Shown: positions 34,500 to 46,012 of the stretch, piece after piece
Numbering within the stretch: position 1 is the stretch's first letter
Layout: each line of letters begins with the position of its first letter
Assembly (NCBI GenBank): GCA_007922195.1
Contig: ML681971.1
Span: 24,183,264-24,247,263 of the forward strand
DNA length: 64,000 nt
Direction of reading: 5' to 3'
Source of the DNA: Podocnemis expansa
Taxonomy: Eukaryota; Chordata; Testudines; Podocnemididae
The notes under the pieces: generated by a model
What the model was told of the DNA's origin: nothing
Database searches by the model: none
Seen by the model: only the letters and a program-made list of their open reading frames with translations
Program-made: the position numbers and the translations under genes

Positions 34500-35611
34500 G
34501 TTTTTGCTGAGTCTAATGGCTTTTCTTTTTATAACATCATACCAGTCAGTCTGAATAGTAAATCAATATGTGAATTTGCATTGCTACACAAGTATCTTTT
34601 CTGTATCCAAACCACTGATTTTTTTGTTCATAAAACTATCCTTTATATAGCTAGCCCTCTCTTGTTATCACAAGAAAACCTTCTGCACAGAGACCTGCTG
34701 AAATGCTTATGCTATTATTTGGCTGCCCAAAATGAGGACCCATTGGGGCAAGTTTCCCATGAGCAAAATTACCAAACTGGGGTATACTGAAATGTTTCTA
34801 GAACAGAATAATTGCAAGGTAGCTGATGACGCAACAAGCCATGAGTTTGTATAATGATTCTACTAATCATAGGATTAACTTTTATTAAAAAATAAGGATC
34901 TTATTACACTTAAATTGTAATATCTGTCTGTAGCTCAAACAGCAGTTTTGGACTTGAGGCAGGAATTCCTGGCATGGCTGAAGTTTTATGAACTGTATTA
35001 CATAGGAAGTTGGAGACACTAGATTATCATAGCTGTCCATTTGGGCCTTAAAATCTGTGAATCACATAATAGTTCCGCCAGTATTTTACAACATTCAGCA
35101 ACCCAGAAAGTAAAAAACTCACATGAAAATGCTGGAATTGAAAAGGAAAGCAAAATAATCCCACTTTATATTAAGGATGCTTTTATAAAATCGATAAAAG
35201 TGTAAAGACGTTGTAACCATGTTACAAACCTAAGTAGAATGTATTCTAGATAGTTATAAGAATATCAGCCCAATATGTTATGAATGGTTATAAACAAATG
35301 ACTAACCTGCTTGACTCTACAAGTGGTCAACCTTTTATTAAAAATCTATTCATTATATATTAACCCTTTATAAACATGTTCAAAGTGTTTTCTGTTAATG
35401 CTTTCCTATGTGCCCTTTGTTTATTCTCATATTACTTCATCAGCCATGGAGTTGGCATGTTGTTTTGCCCAGTACTCTGTACTATCTCTGTATCTGTCAC
35501 TCTGCCCACTCATGGGGCAGCCATTCCTGTCAGTGTTTATTGAGAGCCATTGCATCCAGTGAGGCATAGGGTAGATGAAAGGGGAGAACAGTGAGACCAG
35601 CAGCAGTACAG

Positions 35612-35722
35612 TTAATAAGGGTAAATTTTTGAAAAGCACCTAAATAATGTTCAATGGAACCTAGACTCCAAAATGAAGTAGACAGTTTTGAAAATTTTAG
35701 CTTCAGTCTTTTGAATTTAGGA
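35612..35722. mobile_element. Diverged copy of the palindromic MITE
   Basis: AAATTTTTGAAAAGCACCTA and AGTTTTGAAAATTTTAGC match the 34.0 kb MITE ends. Confidence 0.55.
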
Positions 35723-36129
35723 ATCTGGTGTTCTGGGGTGAAATGTGAAGTGGTAGCCTAATTAAAGAGTAATAGCAAGAGGATCATAAATAGATTCTTT
35801 GTGAAAAGCTCTGGGATCCTCCTAATTCCCTAATGTGCGAGTCAAACAAATATAAAAAATCCATCCAATATTACTAGATTAAAGCAGGTATTAGTGAAGT
35901 AATGGAGCTTTTAATGCAAATATGTAGAAGCCAAACTTCTACTTTTTCAGTTATTTACAAAAGTGTTTTGAACTTCCAAAAGGAACTGTTTAAAGATAAG
36001 AATGAAAGATGTACGAGACTGGGAGCCACCTATGCTGCTTGAGTTGAACATCTATCCTGGGTACTTACATGACCACCATTATGGGACACCTTGTGATTTT
36101 TATTCAGCCTCACTACACTGCTGAGAAGT

Positions 36130-36290
36130 AAGGAAGTGCTAGTGTCCCCTTTTTACAGATGAGGAACTAAGGCAGAGCAAGACTGAAGTTTCCTACTGAA
36201 GGTCACACAGGAAATCTATAGCACAGAATGGAATTGAACCTCGGTTACTGAAGTGCCAAGCTAGTATCCTAATCACTGGAACATCCTTCT
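36130..36290 (+). repeat. MIR SINE fragment
   Basis: TTTTTACAGATGAGGAACTA, GAAGGTCACACAGGAAA and ATTGAACCTCGGTTACTG follow the MIR core and tRNA-related half in order. A second short MIR-like piece lies at 36600-36660. Confidence 0.75.
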
Positions 36291-36729
36291 TCCCACTACC
36301 CAAATGAGTACCTGGTATTATCAGGCAGTAACTGATTTATACCTACCTATATTCCCCTTCCCTTAAATCCCCCTTCTCTTTTTAGTCCCTTTTTATCCTT
36401 GTTTATTTTAATGTGCACTCCATAAAGCAATTTGATATCTGCTGATGAAAAGCACTGTACATGAGCTCAATATTTTATATTGTGAAAACAAATGCCAAAT
36501 AATAACAGTAATTTGCTCATCTGTTATCACCTTTCACCCTCAGGTACCATAGTGCCTCATAAACATTAATTAAGCTTCCTTTTACCTGAGTGGGGAAGAC
36601 AAGCATTAGTTTACTCATTTTCCAGATAAAAAGACGGAAAAACTGAGGCCCACGTTTTTAATAACATCCACTAACATTGGGTGTCCCCATTCTGAGCACC
36701 AATCTGAAACAACTAGAAGCTTTCTTAAA

Positions 36730-37705
36730 TCTACGGTACCCACCTGGAGAAGTAAAGAAACATTGACAGAGCCAGACGGGTACCCCGCAGTCAACTACTA
36801 CAGGAAAGGCCCAAAAAAGAAAACAATAGAACGTCACTGGTCACCACATACCACCTTCAAGTCAGACCTCTACAACAGATCATTAAGGACCTCCACGCTA
36901 TTTTAAAAGATGACCCCTCACTCTCTCTAGCCTTGGGAGGCAGACTTCTCGTCACCTACAGACAACCCCCAAACCTTAAAAACAGATACTTCCCAGCAAC
37001 TACAGCCCTAACAACAGAAACATTAAAGCAGGCACATATCCCTGCAACAAACCACACTGCCAACTTTGTCCACGTATCTGCACATAGGACCTAATCAAGC
37101 CAGCTACTCTATCAAAGGGACATTCACCTGCTCATCCAATAATGTGATTTATGCCATCATGTGCCAGAAATGCCCCCATGCCTTATACATTGCACAAACA
37201 GGACAGTCCCTACGCAGAAGAATAAATGGGCACAAAACTGACATCAGAAATCACAACACAAAAACAAGCAGTTGCTGAGCACTTCCATCTTCCTAATCAC
37301 TCCACTGATGATATGTTAACAATGGCCCTCAAGAAAATCAATGGGACATCAAGACTTTAAAGAGAAACAGGAGAAATTCAATTAATATGCAGATTAGATT
37401 GTGTGAAGGCAGGGCTGAATCGTGACTATGGATTCTTTTCACATTGTAACAGGTCATTTGACTTCAGCCTCCCTCTGTATGCTGTTTCCTAGAGTTTGAA
37501 TCCTTACAAATACTCTGATTTGCTGTTGCAGTATGATCTGATCCCATTTCTTACACTCTTCTACATTTATTTTCATCCTATTTTTGTAAGTTACACCTCT
37601 TCAAAGAGTCTGACGAAGTGGGATATTCTCCCACAAAAGCTCATGCGATAAATAAATCTGTTAGTCTTTAAGTGCCACAAGACTCCTTGCTTTTTTTAAC
37701 TAGGG
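36730..37705 (+). mobile_element. Penelope-like retroelement 3' part with GIY-YIG endonuclease remnant
   Basis: The segment decodes, with frameshifts and stops, as the C-terminal end of a Penelope-like ORF. It has a cysteine cluster PCNKPHCQLCPRICT (about 37041-37083) followed by the endonuclease block NVIYAIMCQKCPHALYI and QTGQSLRRRINGH (about 37137-37235). In GIY-YIG terms, VIY and LYIA stand for the paired motifs, with A replacing the second glycine. A TGA and frame change then interrupt it. About 350 bp further on lies the tail with CTGACGA (37610-37616), a perfect GTGGG/CCCAC hairpin, GCTCATGC and GTTAGTCTTTAAGTGCC. This links the tail seen elsewhere in the window to a Penelope-like element. 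The copy is dead. Confidence 0.8.
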
Positions 37706-38139
37706 TCTGATTTCAGATGTGCTGAGCACCTGCAAATCTCTAGGTCTTCAACTGGAATTGTGGGTGGTTGGTTCTTCTGAAAAATCAGACTATACTTGTC
37801 ACACACCAAGTCAATTTCCAAATAGGGAGAACTCAGGAGCCATGACTCTTAACCTTGCATAACAAACATTTGACAACAGTGTCTCTTATTAGCATTATTG
37901 TAAGGCAGGCTTAGAAGCAGTGCCTAACAGCTTCTGAAGGGGAGCAACTAATCTGCATGGGTTTTGTATTTGCATGAGCACAAAGAACATATATTAGCAT
38001 AGTCACACTATGGGTGCAGGGCAATATGGGTAATGGTATTTGGGTTTGTTTGATCACAAATCTGTCAATATCTGTAATTCCACTGAAGGGAAACATGAAA
38101 TACTGTCTTTTTTTCATATACTACTCTCTGATTGTTCAA

Positions 38140-38960
38140 AATCTGTTTGGGTTAGTTGAAGGGTAAAAGCTACCCTTAGCAAAGAGAAACTTGTAAGAGA
38201 GGCCACAGCCTGTTTCAGGCTGGGACAGGGAAGAGAGAGAGGGAGGTTGTCTAGTTGAGGCTGGAGCTATGTCTGAGATAATTACCTCACTCTCTGGCTC
38301 CATGGTCAAATAGTAGATATGGCTAGGCTTCTTATAAGGCTTTTCTTTGTTATTTTAAGAGAAGAAGCTGTTTATAGCTACTTGAGGTTTAAAAGTTGAA
38401 ATCATTGAGAGAGACAAACCTTTCTGAGCTGAATCACTGAAGAGGAGCAGCAGATGAAGTAAGTGACTAGTGGGTGGATGCTGTGAGTGACCAGCAGGTG
38501 GACAGTGGCTGGTGAGAGTGGAGCATGAGTGACCAGTGAGTAGCACTGGCAGACAGCTGGTGTGAAAGACACTCCCTACACACCTTGGGTTTGTTAGGAG
38601 CCTGTCTTTGCACTGATCCTTCAGATCTGTGCTGGTTTTGCTATTGAGTTCACATGTGCTGTTATGCTGTGTGGGATCATGTTGGGAACCTGTTCTGCAC
38701 TGATTCTTCAAATCAGTGCTGACTTTTGTTACTGGGCCTTTTACATTTTGTTTTATTACTATTAAAAGTTCTGTAAACTACACTCAGACTTGTGCTTGTA
38801 AGTGTGGAACATTACCCCTTTGGGGTGCCCAGGAAATAGTGCATGATTTCCCAGAAAACTGGGTGGGGGCTTGAGCTGGTTGGTGCTGTAATATTACTTG
38901 GAAACCCTAGATATAGAATCTGGCCCTTGTTCTGCCAACTCACCCTGGCAGGAGGGTTAA
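38140..38960 (+). repeat. Unclassified repeat-like segment, possibly a solo LTR
   Basis: It contains short tandem phrases (GTGACCAGCAGGTGG, GTGACCAGTGAGTAG). An imperfect direct repeat of about 86 bp period (GAGCCTGTCTTTGCACTGATC and GAACCTGTTCTGCACTGATT) is followed by a TATTAAAAGTTCTGTAAA stretch that resembles an LTR R/U5 region. Ends and target duplications were not found. An old untranslated exon is another possibility. Confidence 0.3.
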
Positions 38961-39174
38961 ATTATAAATGAGAAAAATTCTTCTTAGGTCCTTTAGTCTG
39001 ATGGTGCACTTGAAAATCTACCTTTAAAATATTAATTTAATTTTTTAAATTGAAAAGAGCTTATGTATTTAACTTCCCAATTTTACTGTGGTAAAATAAG
39101 AAAATACAGGTCAGATCTTTTGATAGAGTCTTTCTCTCCAACTCTTTTCTAAACCTAAGAATTAATTGATGGAA

Positions 39175-39295
39175 CAGTAGCACTAACAAGCCCCAGACAG
39201 ACTGGAGCTCTATTGTGCTGGGTGCTCTATAATCCCCCTTAAAAAATAAAACCGTCCCTACCTCAAAGAACTTACAATCTAATTTGAAACATGAC
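39175..39295. repeat. Ancient interspersed repeat
   Basis: TTGTGCTGGGTGCTCTATAA, then CCGTCCCTACCTCAAAGAAC and TTACAATCTAA, form a phrase common in old amniote repeats. It is related to the 28.86 kb fragment. Confidence 0.5.
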
Positions 39296-39778
39296 ACAAC
39301 AGAGATAAAGTAAAGTATATAACAGAGATCATTAGCAGGAGGTGAAAGATCAGTGTTGTGGTTCTAGAAATGCAGTTACTTGGACTAGCTATGTGTATAA
39401 TTTGCAACTTTCAATCTTTTTAAAATATGTACATGAATATGAGATTTGAATCAATTGTTAACAGGCCACAAATCAACCTGCTTTTTGATTTGTTTTAAAT
39501 GCCATATTTTATGTTGTAGGCACATACTTGATGTTAGAGAAGATATATGACACCAGAAACAACATTTGGGAACTTTAACCATCCTTACTGTCAGTAAACA
39601 GATATAAAGAGATGGAGATTACTGTCCTTTTATTGATAATAAAATAGAGCTCAGGAATGCTTGCAGGAAGTTTGCAGGTAGAAAAGTCCCAATAAATTAT
39701 ATATACTTTTTTTTTTTTTAGCTAGGCAAATGAGTATGTGTAGTGGCTTGTTTCTGGGTGAGTGAGGTCACCTTCCAA

Positions 39779-40112
39779 CAAGGGTGTCACTAGCGCCGGG
39801 TACACAGGGCACATGCCTTGAATCCCAGCGCCAGTGCCCCTAGTCTGGCGGGGCCCACCTCTCCCAGTCTGGGCTGGAGATCTGGGGCCCAGCTGCCCGT
39901 GGCCGCAGCATACCAGTCCCCAGCGGGGGATCCAGGGTTCAGCCGCCTGCGGCCGTGGAGGCCACTCCTGGCCCTGTCCCCAGCCGAGGATCCGGGGCTC
40001 AGCTGCTTACAGCTGCTCCTGGTCCTGTCCCTGGCTGGGGGCGTGGCCTGTGGCCAGGGGGCATGGCCTGGGCCAGTGCCCCGGGTGCTTCCCTGGGGCA
40101 GTGACACCTCTG
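39779..40112. mobile_element. hAT-like element
   Basis: An exact 8-bp duplication CCTTCCAA (39771-39778 and 40113-40120) flanks 334 bp with ends CAAGGGTGTCACTAGC and GCAGTGACACCTCTG. The GGGCACATGCC region recurs at about 60323, so the family has another copy in the window. Confidence 0.88.
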
Positions 40113-40174
40113 CCTTCCAACATCAAGCCCTCTAGCTTCATAACATCACATGATTCAGCTGCTATATTCTAGTA

Positions 40175-40330
40175 CAGTGGTTCTCAACCTTATATGGGTC
40201 ATTATACAGTTGGTGTTGTGCAAGACCCTATAGGGCACACCAGCCCCCCACCTCCTGCTCTCTTGTGCCACACTTACTACTGTGTGGTGCCACTGTACTA
40301 TGTCCAGACAGAGTGGTCAAAAACAGCTAG
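40175..40330. mobile_element. hAT element fragment
   Basis: It begins with the hAT-type end CAGTGGTTCTCAACCTTAT. The opposite end was not found, so its extent is uncertain. Confidence 0.45.
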
Positions 40331-41049
40331 TCTAGCATACATGAACTTAAATACTCTTGAAATGCCCAGTTACACCAATAAAGAACTTAGAACATAGAGT
40401 TCTGAACAGCATGTTCGCATGATGCTGGAGTCAAGCTTGCATCAAGTGTGCAATGGAGTGAAACATGCCCTCTTTCTGCCTGAAAACACCTCCTCCTTTT
40501 TAATCTGTGCAGATGGAGGTTCAGGACACACGCACAACTAGCCTCTTACCCATCATATGGAAGCTCCTTTGGGCAGGGATTATCTGCTACTATGTATTTG
40601 TACAGCGTCAAGCATAATGTAACTCATTCTCAGTTGCAGCCCCTATGTGCTGCTGTAATACTAATAATAGAAGGCAGTAGTGCTGTCTGTTGGGATCTGG
40701 GCAGAACTGCACCTACGCAGTTTGTGAGGGGCTTCTTTATGTAAAAGTCATGCACTGTTTTGTCCATATACATTAGTGTAAAGCATCTCAGAATTTTTCC
40801 GGGGAGGGGGGGTATCATGCACCCTGGGTTTCTGTTGAAACCAAAAAGCACTTTGTAAAATATCTAAGTCAAATTCTGCAAATCCTTACTCAGGCAAAAC
40901 TCCCAGTGTCATCATTAGAAGACTTGCCTGTAGGAAGACCACAGAATTTTACCCTGTGATTTTAAATAAATGAATGACAATTGTTCTGGAAGTTATGGAG
41001 AAGATGCTGCATTGCAATGTGATGAGTAAGATAATACTTTGTGCCTCTA

Positions 41050-41230
41050 TTGCACCTCACATCACCCTGTGTTATTCATCAATTGTTTAGCCTATTTTAC
41101 ATAGAGAGAAAGTGAAGCACTGAGAGGTTAAGTGACTTGCCCAAGGGAACACAGAAAGTCAATGGCAGCAAGAAGAACAGAAGTCAGAGCTGATTCACCA
41201 TTCTGTGCTTGAGTCCCAGGATCGCTCTTG
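41050..41230 (+). repeat. MIR SINE
   Basis: GAGAGGTTAAGTGACTTGCC and CAAGGGAACACAGAAAGTCA match the MIR core closely. The flanks follow the family order. Confidence 0.85.
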
Positions 41231-41821
41231 CTGTGAAATTCCACAGTCCAACCCAACATACAACAACTATTTTTCCTAATCACTCCCTCATTCTAATAAA
41301 ATAATATGTTTTAACAAACCTTAGACAGCAAATAGCCTCTCCCAAATTATGAAAGGCAAAGAGTAGGCTGAATATTATAAAAGGTAGCACATATCATGCC
41401 TCCTTACAATGAACTGCAGCATAGGTTTGACTCAAGAATACATATCTGCTCAGTATTTCAGTTTACATTCAGCAGACCTGCAAATAAGACAGCAAAGGGG
41501 ATAGTAAAAACAAGAAGCCTTTTTACTCAAACTTTGCTTTAATGTGGATTAAAGTTTTCCTCTTTGGATAGGAAGACAAAAATGGAGTGTATGATCTCTT
41601 TCCAACATTTTTTCTGGGAATCATTCTGCTGGGTCTTTTTCAAAACCAGTTTGGCTCCTCTCCATCCCATCCTTTTGAAGAATTTCTGTGTCCTAGTTTT
41701 CCAGTTAAATGAAACTGTTCTAGCCATAAATGTGTAGGCCTCATCAGGAATTTGAGTCCAAGAAGATTACCCGTCTTCAGTGTCTCAGGTCATTGTTCAG
41801 CTTCCAGCTAACAGAACTGTA

Positions 41822-42189
41822 CAGCTAGTCCTCACTTAGTGACCTACTCATTTAGTGACCCCTCAGAGTTATGACCGGCTCTCTGATGAGTTGGTATTAT
41901 GGCGATGTACGAGAACTCGCATCAACTCTCTCAGATTACCTATATTTACAGTACACTATGCAAACTAAGTTCAGTACATTAGAGCTTAAAACATTTAAAA
42001 TATATATTAAAAATGTTATAAATGATGCAAAGGTGACATTAAAACTGTCTACCGATGGTTGAAAAACCCACTACCAGTAAAGTACATTATGCCTGAAATA
42101 CCGGTAAGGGCTGCTCCTCGTTTAGTGACCAATTCGTTTATCAACCGGGTTTCAGGAACGGAACCCGGTCACTAAGTGAGGACTACCTG
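41822..42189. mobile_element. Tc1/mariner (Tigger-like) non-autonomous element
   Basis: A 368-bp element is bounded by TA on both sides (41820-41821 and 42190-42191). The terminal inverted repeats are CAGCTAGTCCTCACTTAGTG at the left and CACTAAGTGAGGACTACCTG at the right (one mismatch). TA duplication and the CAG start fit TcMar-Tigger. There is no transposase frame. Confidence 0.9.
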
Positions 42190-42545
42190 TATTCGCTACA
42201 AGCCACAGAAGAAGAAAAAGGAGGAGGAGAAAAACTTGCGCAATCAGAGTAGTATATGACCAGTGGCATAGCGAGGGTGTCCTGTGACCACCAGTGCCTC
42301 GAGGCCAAGCCCACATCTGTGCTCCCCAGGATGCCCCTTACCATCCCACACCTTGAAGTTCCTACCCCCCAGCACCCCCCTGCAGCCTGCCACCCAGGGG
42401 CTTGGCTCCCTCATCGCCATGGCACTGCATATGACCTCAGTCTATATTAATCTAGTTCTCATAGGTAACATTTTCTAAATCTGCCTCAAGTACTTAACAG
42501 CATAAATTGAATTTTTAAATGTGAAGTAGGCATGGATGAATTTAA

Positions 42546-42691
42546 GGGTTATCTACATACTGAGTTATTCCTGATTAACTATATATGATTAGCCCAGTGG
42601 GTTAAACTGAACAGCAATCAGGCCCTCTCATTCCAGAATAGGAGCATCCACAGAGAGTTAATCAGGGATAACTCCATGTGCAAAAAAACCC
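42546..42691. mobile_element. Foldback MITE
   Basis: GAGTTATTCCTGATTAAC near the left end is mirrored by GTTAATCAGGGATAACTC near the right end; outer parts are GGGTT and AACCC. The family is related in style to the Harbinger-like copies nearby. Confidence 0.75.
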
Positions 42692-42836
42692 CCTTCATCT
42701 GACTGAAAATTAATGGGATTTAGGGACACAGCTACAAAGATATTTAGGCACCTAAAGATGCATTGCTCCATTCAGTATTCCAATACCTCATTGATGTCAG
42801 AACTTTCATTTCTTTGAATACCTTTAAAAAATGTAA

Positions 42837-43192
42837 GGGTATGTCTACACTAGCAAATTACTCCAGATTAAGGAGGCTTAATCCAACTAATTTGAGCCCT
42901 TTCTACAGTAGGCTTTGCCTAGTTTGAACTAAAATTATTCTGAAATTTAGTTCAAACTAGCACACTGTAGTCATGCCAGCTCAAACTAAATACATTAGAA
43001 CTAATGGTTATTTCGAACTAACTGTGTTTTTGTAGTTCAAACTAACTTTTTAGTTCAAACTAGCCACGCTTTTTTTACTTCAAACTAAAAAGTTGGTTCA
43101 AACTAAAAAAAATGCAGTTAGTCTGAATAAACTTTAAACTACTTAGTTTGGAATAAGCAAGTCTGACCTAAGATTTAAGTGTAGGCATAGCC
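42837..43192. mobile_element. PIF/Harbinger-like MITE inserted in a MIR
   Basis: TAA duplications (42834-42836 and 43193-43195) flank 356 bp with ends GGGTATGTCTACACT and AGTGTAGGCATAGCC. The three-base TWA duplication fits PIF/Harbinger. The inside is an array of AGTTCAAACTA inverted motifs. MIR-type sequence (GTGATTTGCTCAAGG) continues on the right. Confidence 0.85.
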
Positions 43193-43195
43193 TAA

Positions 43196-43290
43196 GTGAT
43201 TTGCTCAAGGCAGAGCAGGAAACTGAACCTGTCTCCCCCAAGTCCAAAACTGACAGCTTAATCACTGGACCATCTTTCTAGGTCTAAATA
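43196..43290 (+). repeat. MIR SINE fragment
   Basis: GATTTGCTCAAGGCAGAGCA and GACAGCTTAATCACTGGACC match the MIR 3' half. It abuts the Harbinger-like element. Confidence 0.6.
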
Positions 43291-43789
43291 GAACCTATAC
43301 AATTCATCCAGATGCGGGCCTGTAATTTTTAATCTGTGTAGAATTTATTAGCTTGTCTAAAAAGAGAATGACATTGATGTATATTGTACTGAAAAAGGGA
43401 ACTTGTGTCTTATGCAACAAAAGTCCTCTATGTATAATTTAAAGAAGATCAAATGTTTCCTGTATTTGCAGTCATAAATACATCTGCCTCAAAACCACTT
43501 TTGTCCGCACACAACTTGCTTCTGAACCAAAATACCCACGTTCAGACTAGAGGTGTGTTTGGCACAAGGGAATGGCCCTACAATAGAAGCAGTATAACAC
43601 ATCCATGTACTGTCAAAGCCTGACACAATGCCTAGGATAAACCATCTGCACACACCAGGGGAGCTAGGAGCAGAAACCTTTTTCTTTAGCTTCAGAAGCA
43701 CATGCCTCTAGCCCTTGAACTAAAGGAAAAATTTCATATTACAGCTCCCTTATTATCTACGAGAATGAGGCATCACTCACTCATCCATA

Positions 43790-45380
43790 CACAGCCATGC
43801 CCAGAAAGACTCGGTGGAGGTGGGTAAAGAGTCAGAGTAACTACTGATGGTAAAGACCTATTGGAGCACATAATGCAGAATACAGTCTCAGTTATAACAC
43901 AGAGCAGATATCAAACAGGTAACACACAAAAACTGACCAAAAGACTTAAGTGGCTAGCCTCCAAAATTTCTCTAGCTGCCCCACTTAATGACCTGTTACT
44001 GGGATACGTTCCCCCACCACAGAGTGAGAAGGGCTCAACTGCTAATAGTCATCACCAGTTCAAACCTGGCACAGGCTCATAGAGAATGTAACTGGTTGGT
44101 TACCACCAGATGGGTGTTTGGTGGTTAATCGGTCTTAGCCCTGTACTTCGAGAAGGTATGTCCATGTTGCAAAAGACAGCTACAAAACTGGCACATCCAT
44201 TCACCATCTATGCTCACAAGGACACGGTTAAGGTGGAGCCATGGGGCTTGTGATATTTCACTCCCACAACCTGTGCTGTACCAGTTTCTGTAGCCAGAGG
44301 ACTTGTATTTAGAGTAGTCTATTCGGCATATTCCTGCAGCACTAAAAATTCACTTCCCTTAAAATCAAACACGCACACAGGCCCCAAAAGTTCATGAGCA
44401 AATTTGGAAACATCATGTTTGAAACCAGCAAGGCGGCACTGCCAGCATCATCTTTCAACAGATTAATGTGTAGGCCCCAAATGGAGGGAACTAGTTACCA
44501 TGCTTCCTCAGCCCTGATCAAGTACTGTGAATATAGCCACACTGCAAAGCAGACTTGTTGGGAAACACAAGAGCTAACTCAATGTAGAGACAAGAAGCTA
44601 TGCTTGCTGACCACTGCTCTGCCTCTGTTCCCTCTGCCCCCACCCCAGCTGTGGGACTCTGATCTACAGGATCATGCTTTAATCCTCCCTTGGCTGCATT
44701 CCTCAGACACCCAAGGGGCCTCCAACAGATCATCTGGAGAGGATGCACACTGCGCTTACTTCCTGTCTCCAGGTTTATGCCAAAACAGATTGGCTTAGTC
44801 ATATGCAAACAGTTCTCAGGAATGTTACATGAAGTGTCACGCTAATTCCCACAGCACACCCTTTGAAGCACTGTGGGGAGTGGCTGGCTAAGGTCACATT
44901 TGTTGGAGGTCCAGATCCAGGCTCTGCCAGGAGATCCCCAGAAGTCTTTGCTGCTGAACATCAAACAGCATGACACACACTTTGCTGCTCAAATTAGCAG
45001 GTAATACAGGGTTTGTCCTGTCTGGCAGGGGTTCACAAGAGTACAGAAGGGCTAGTCTGGACTAGGAGAAAAAAAATGTATTCTGAGGCCAGGCTTTGGG
45101 GTAAGAATAATCTCTGCAGAGTGACCACAAAATGCAGGGGGGATCCCACTGTTCTGGATATCCCCAGTTCTTCTTAACCATCCCATGGCCATGGAAACCA
45201 CTGCAAAAGCTTTAGCAGAGGAACATTATGGGAGGGGATGGATAGTCTGGTGGTTGAAGGTGAGGCAATCTGGATGCCTTTCCCAGTAATCTGCTAGACA
45301 TTACTTGTGAGAGGCTGGATAAATCACCAATTCTCTCTGTCCTCTCATAATACTTCATTTCTTCTGCCCTTTCTCTAGCT
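43790..45380. other. Intergenic sequence, no gene recognised
   Basis: Short open frames have no recognisable domain or splice structure. No clear repeat was identified. Confidence 0.45.
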
Positions 45381-45389
45381 TGTCTATTT

Positions 45390-45475
45390 AGACTGTAAGC
45401 TCTATAGGGCAGGGACTTTCTTGCACTATGTGCTTGTGTAACACCTAGCACAAAACAGGGCATCTAATGGTATGT
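45390..45475 (+). repeat. Ancient L2/MIR-type 3' end
   Basis: GACTGTAAGCTCTATAGGGC, AGGGACTTTCTTGC and GTGTAACACCTAGCACA follow the conserved phrase order of old CORE/L2 tails. Related pieces lie at 2785-2815 and 40560-40620. Confidence 0.6.
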
Positions 45476-45740
45476 CTACATTGCAGCTAGGATCAAGGGT
45501 CCCAGCCCAAGCAGACAGACTTACATTAGCTCAATTTGAGCAATGTGGATGTTGTAGCGCAGGCAACAGTTTGGGCTCTCAAACCCACCCAACCTCCTGG
45601 ATGTGAGCCTGGGTAACTGGCCTGACTCCCTGCCAGAGCCATGATGTCCAAACTGCTAATGCTAACACAGTCCCCTCAAGCTGATCTTGTGTCAGTCTAT
45701 CTACCTGGGTTGGGAGAGGTCACTTCCAGCATCAGAGCAT
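45472..45740. mobile_element. DNA-transposon fragment
   Basis: It starts with GGTATGTCTACATTGCAGC, similar to the Harbinger-like end at 42.84 kb, and contains turtle DNA-element phrases. The right end is not clear. Confidence 0.45.
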
Positions 45741-45935
45741 ACCCAAATACTACTGTCATGTAAATTAGATAATAAATAATGAGAAGATGAACATGGGTAC
45801 ACAGCAGAAAAAGAACAGAATCCTATTTGAAGGCCAAAGTTTCTCAATCTCTGATTCTTTGGTTCTAAATAAAAGGGATGGCATATGAACTGTGAAATTT
45901 AGATCTTAGCATTCAGGAAGGGCAGCCAGAACCAT

Positions 45936-46012
45936 GTGAGAAAATTGTTCTGGAAGAGCCACAGTCCACTTCCCCATCATCATCGTGAGAAAATTGTTCC
46001 GGAAGAGCCACA
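45936..46012 (+). repeat. Local tandem duplication, 49-bp period
   Basis: GTGAGAAAATTGTTC followed by GGAAGAGCCACA occurs at 45936 and 45985 with one difference within the 28-base block. Confidence 0.85.

Noticed and set aside
35427..35639. Minus-strand 70-codon frame that begins like a signal peptide (MLFKNLPLLTVLLLVSLF)
   Set aside because: Its first codons are the end of a palindromic MITE and no promoter, splice or family support was seen.
38140..38960. A full endogenous retrovirus around the LTR-like segment
   Set aside because: No gag, pol or env frames and no matching second LTR are present; even the solo-LTR reading is weak.
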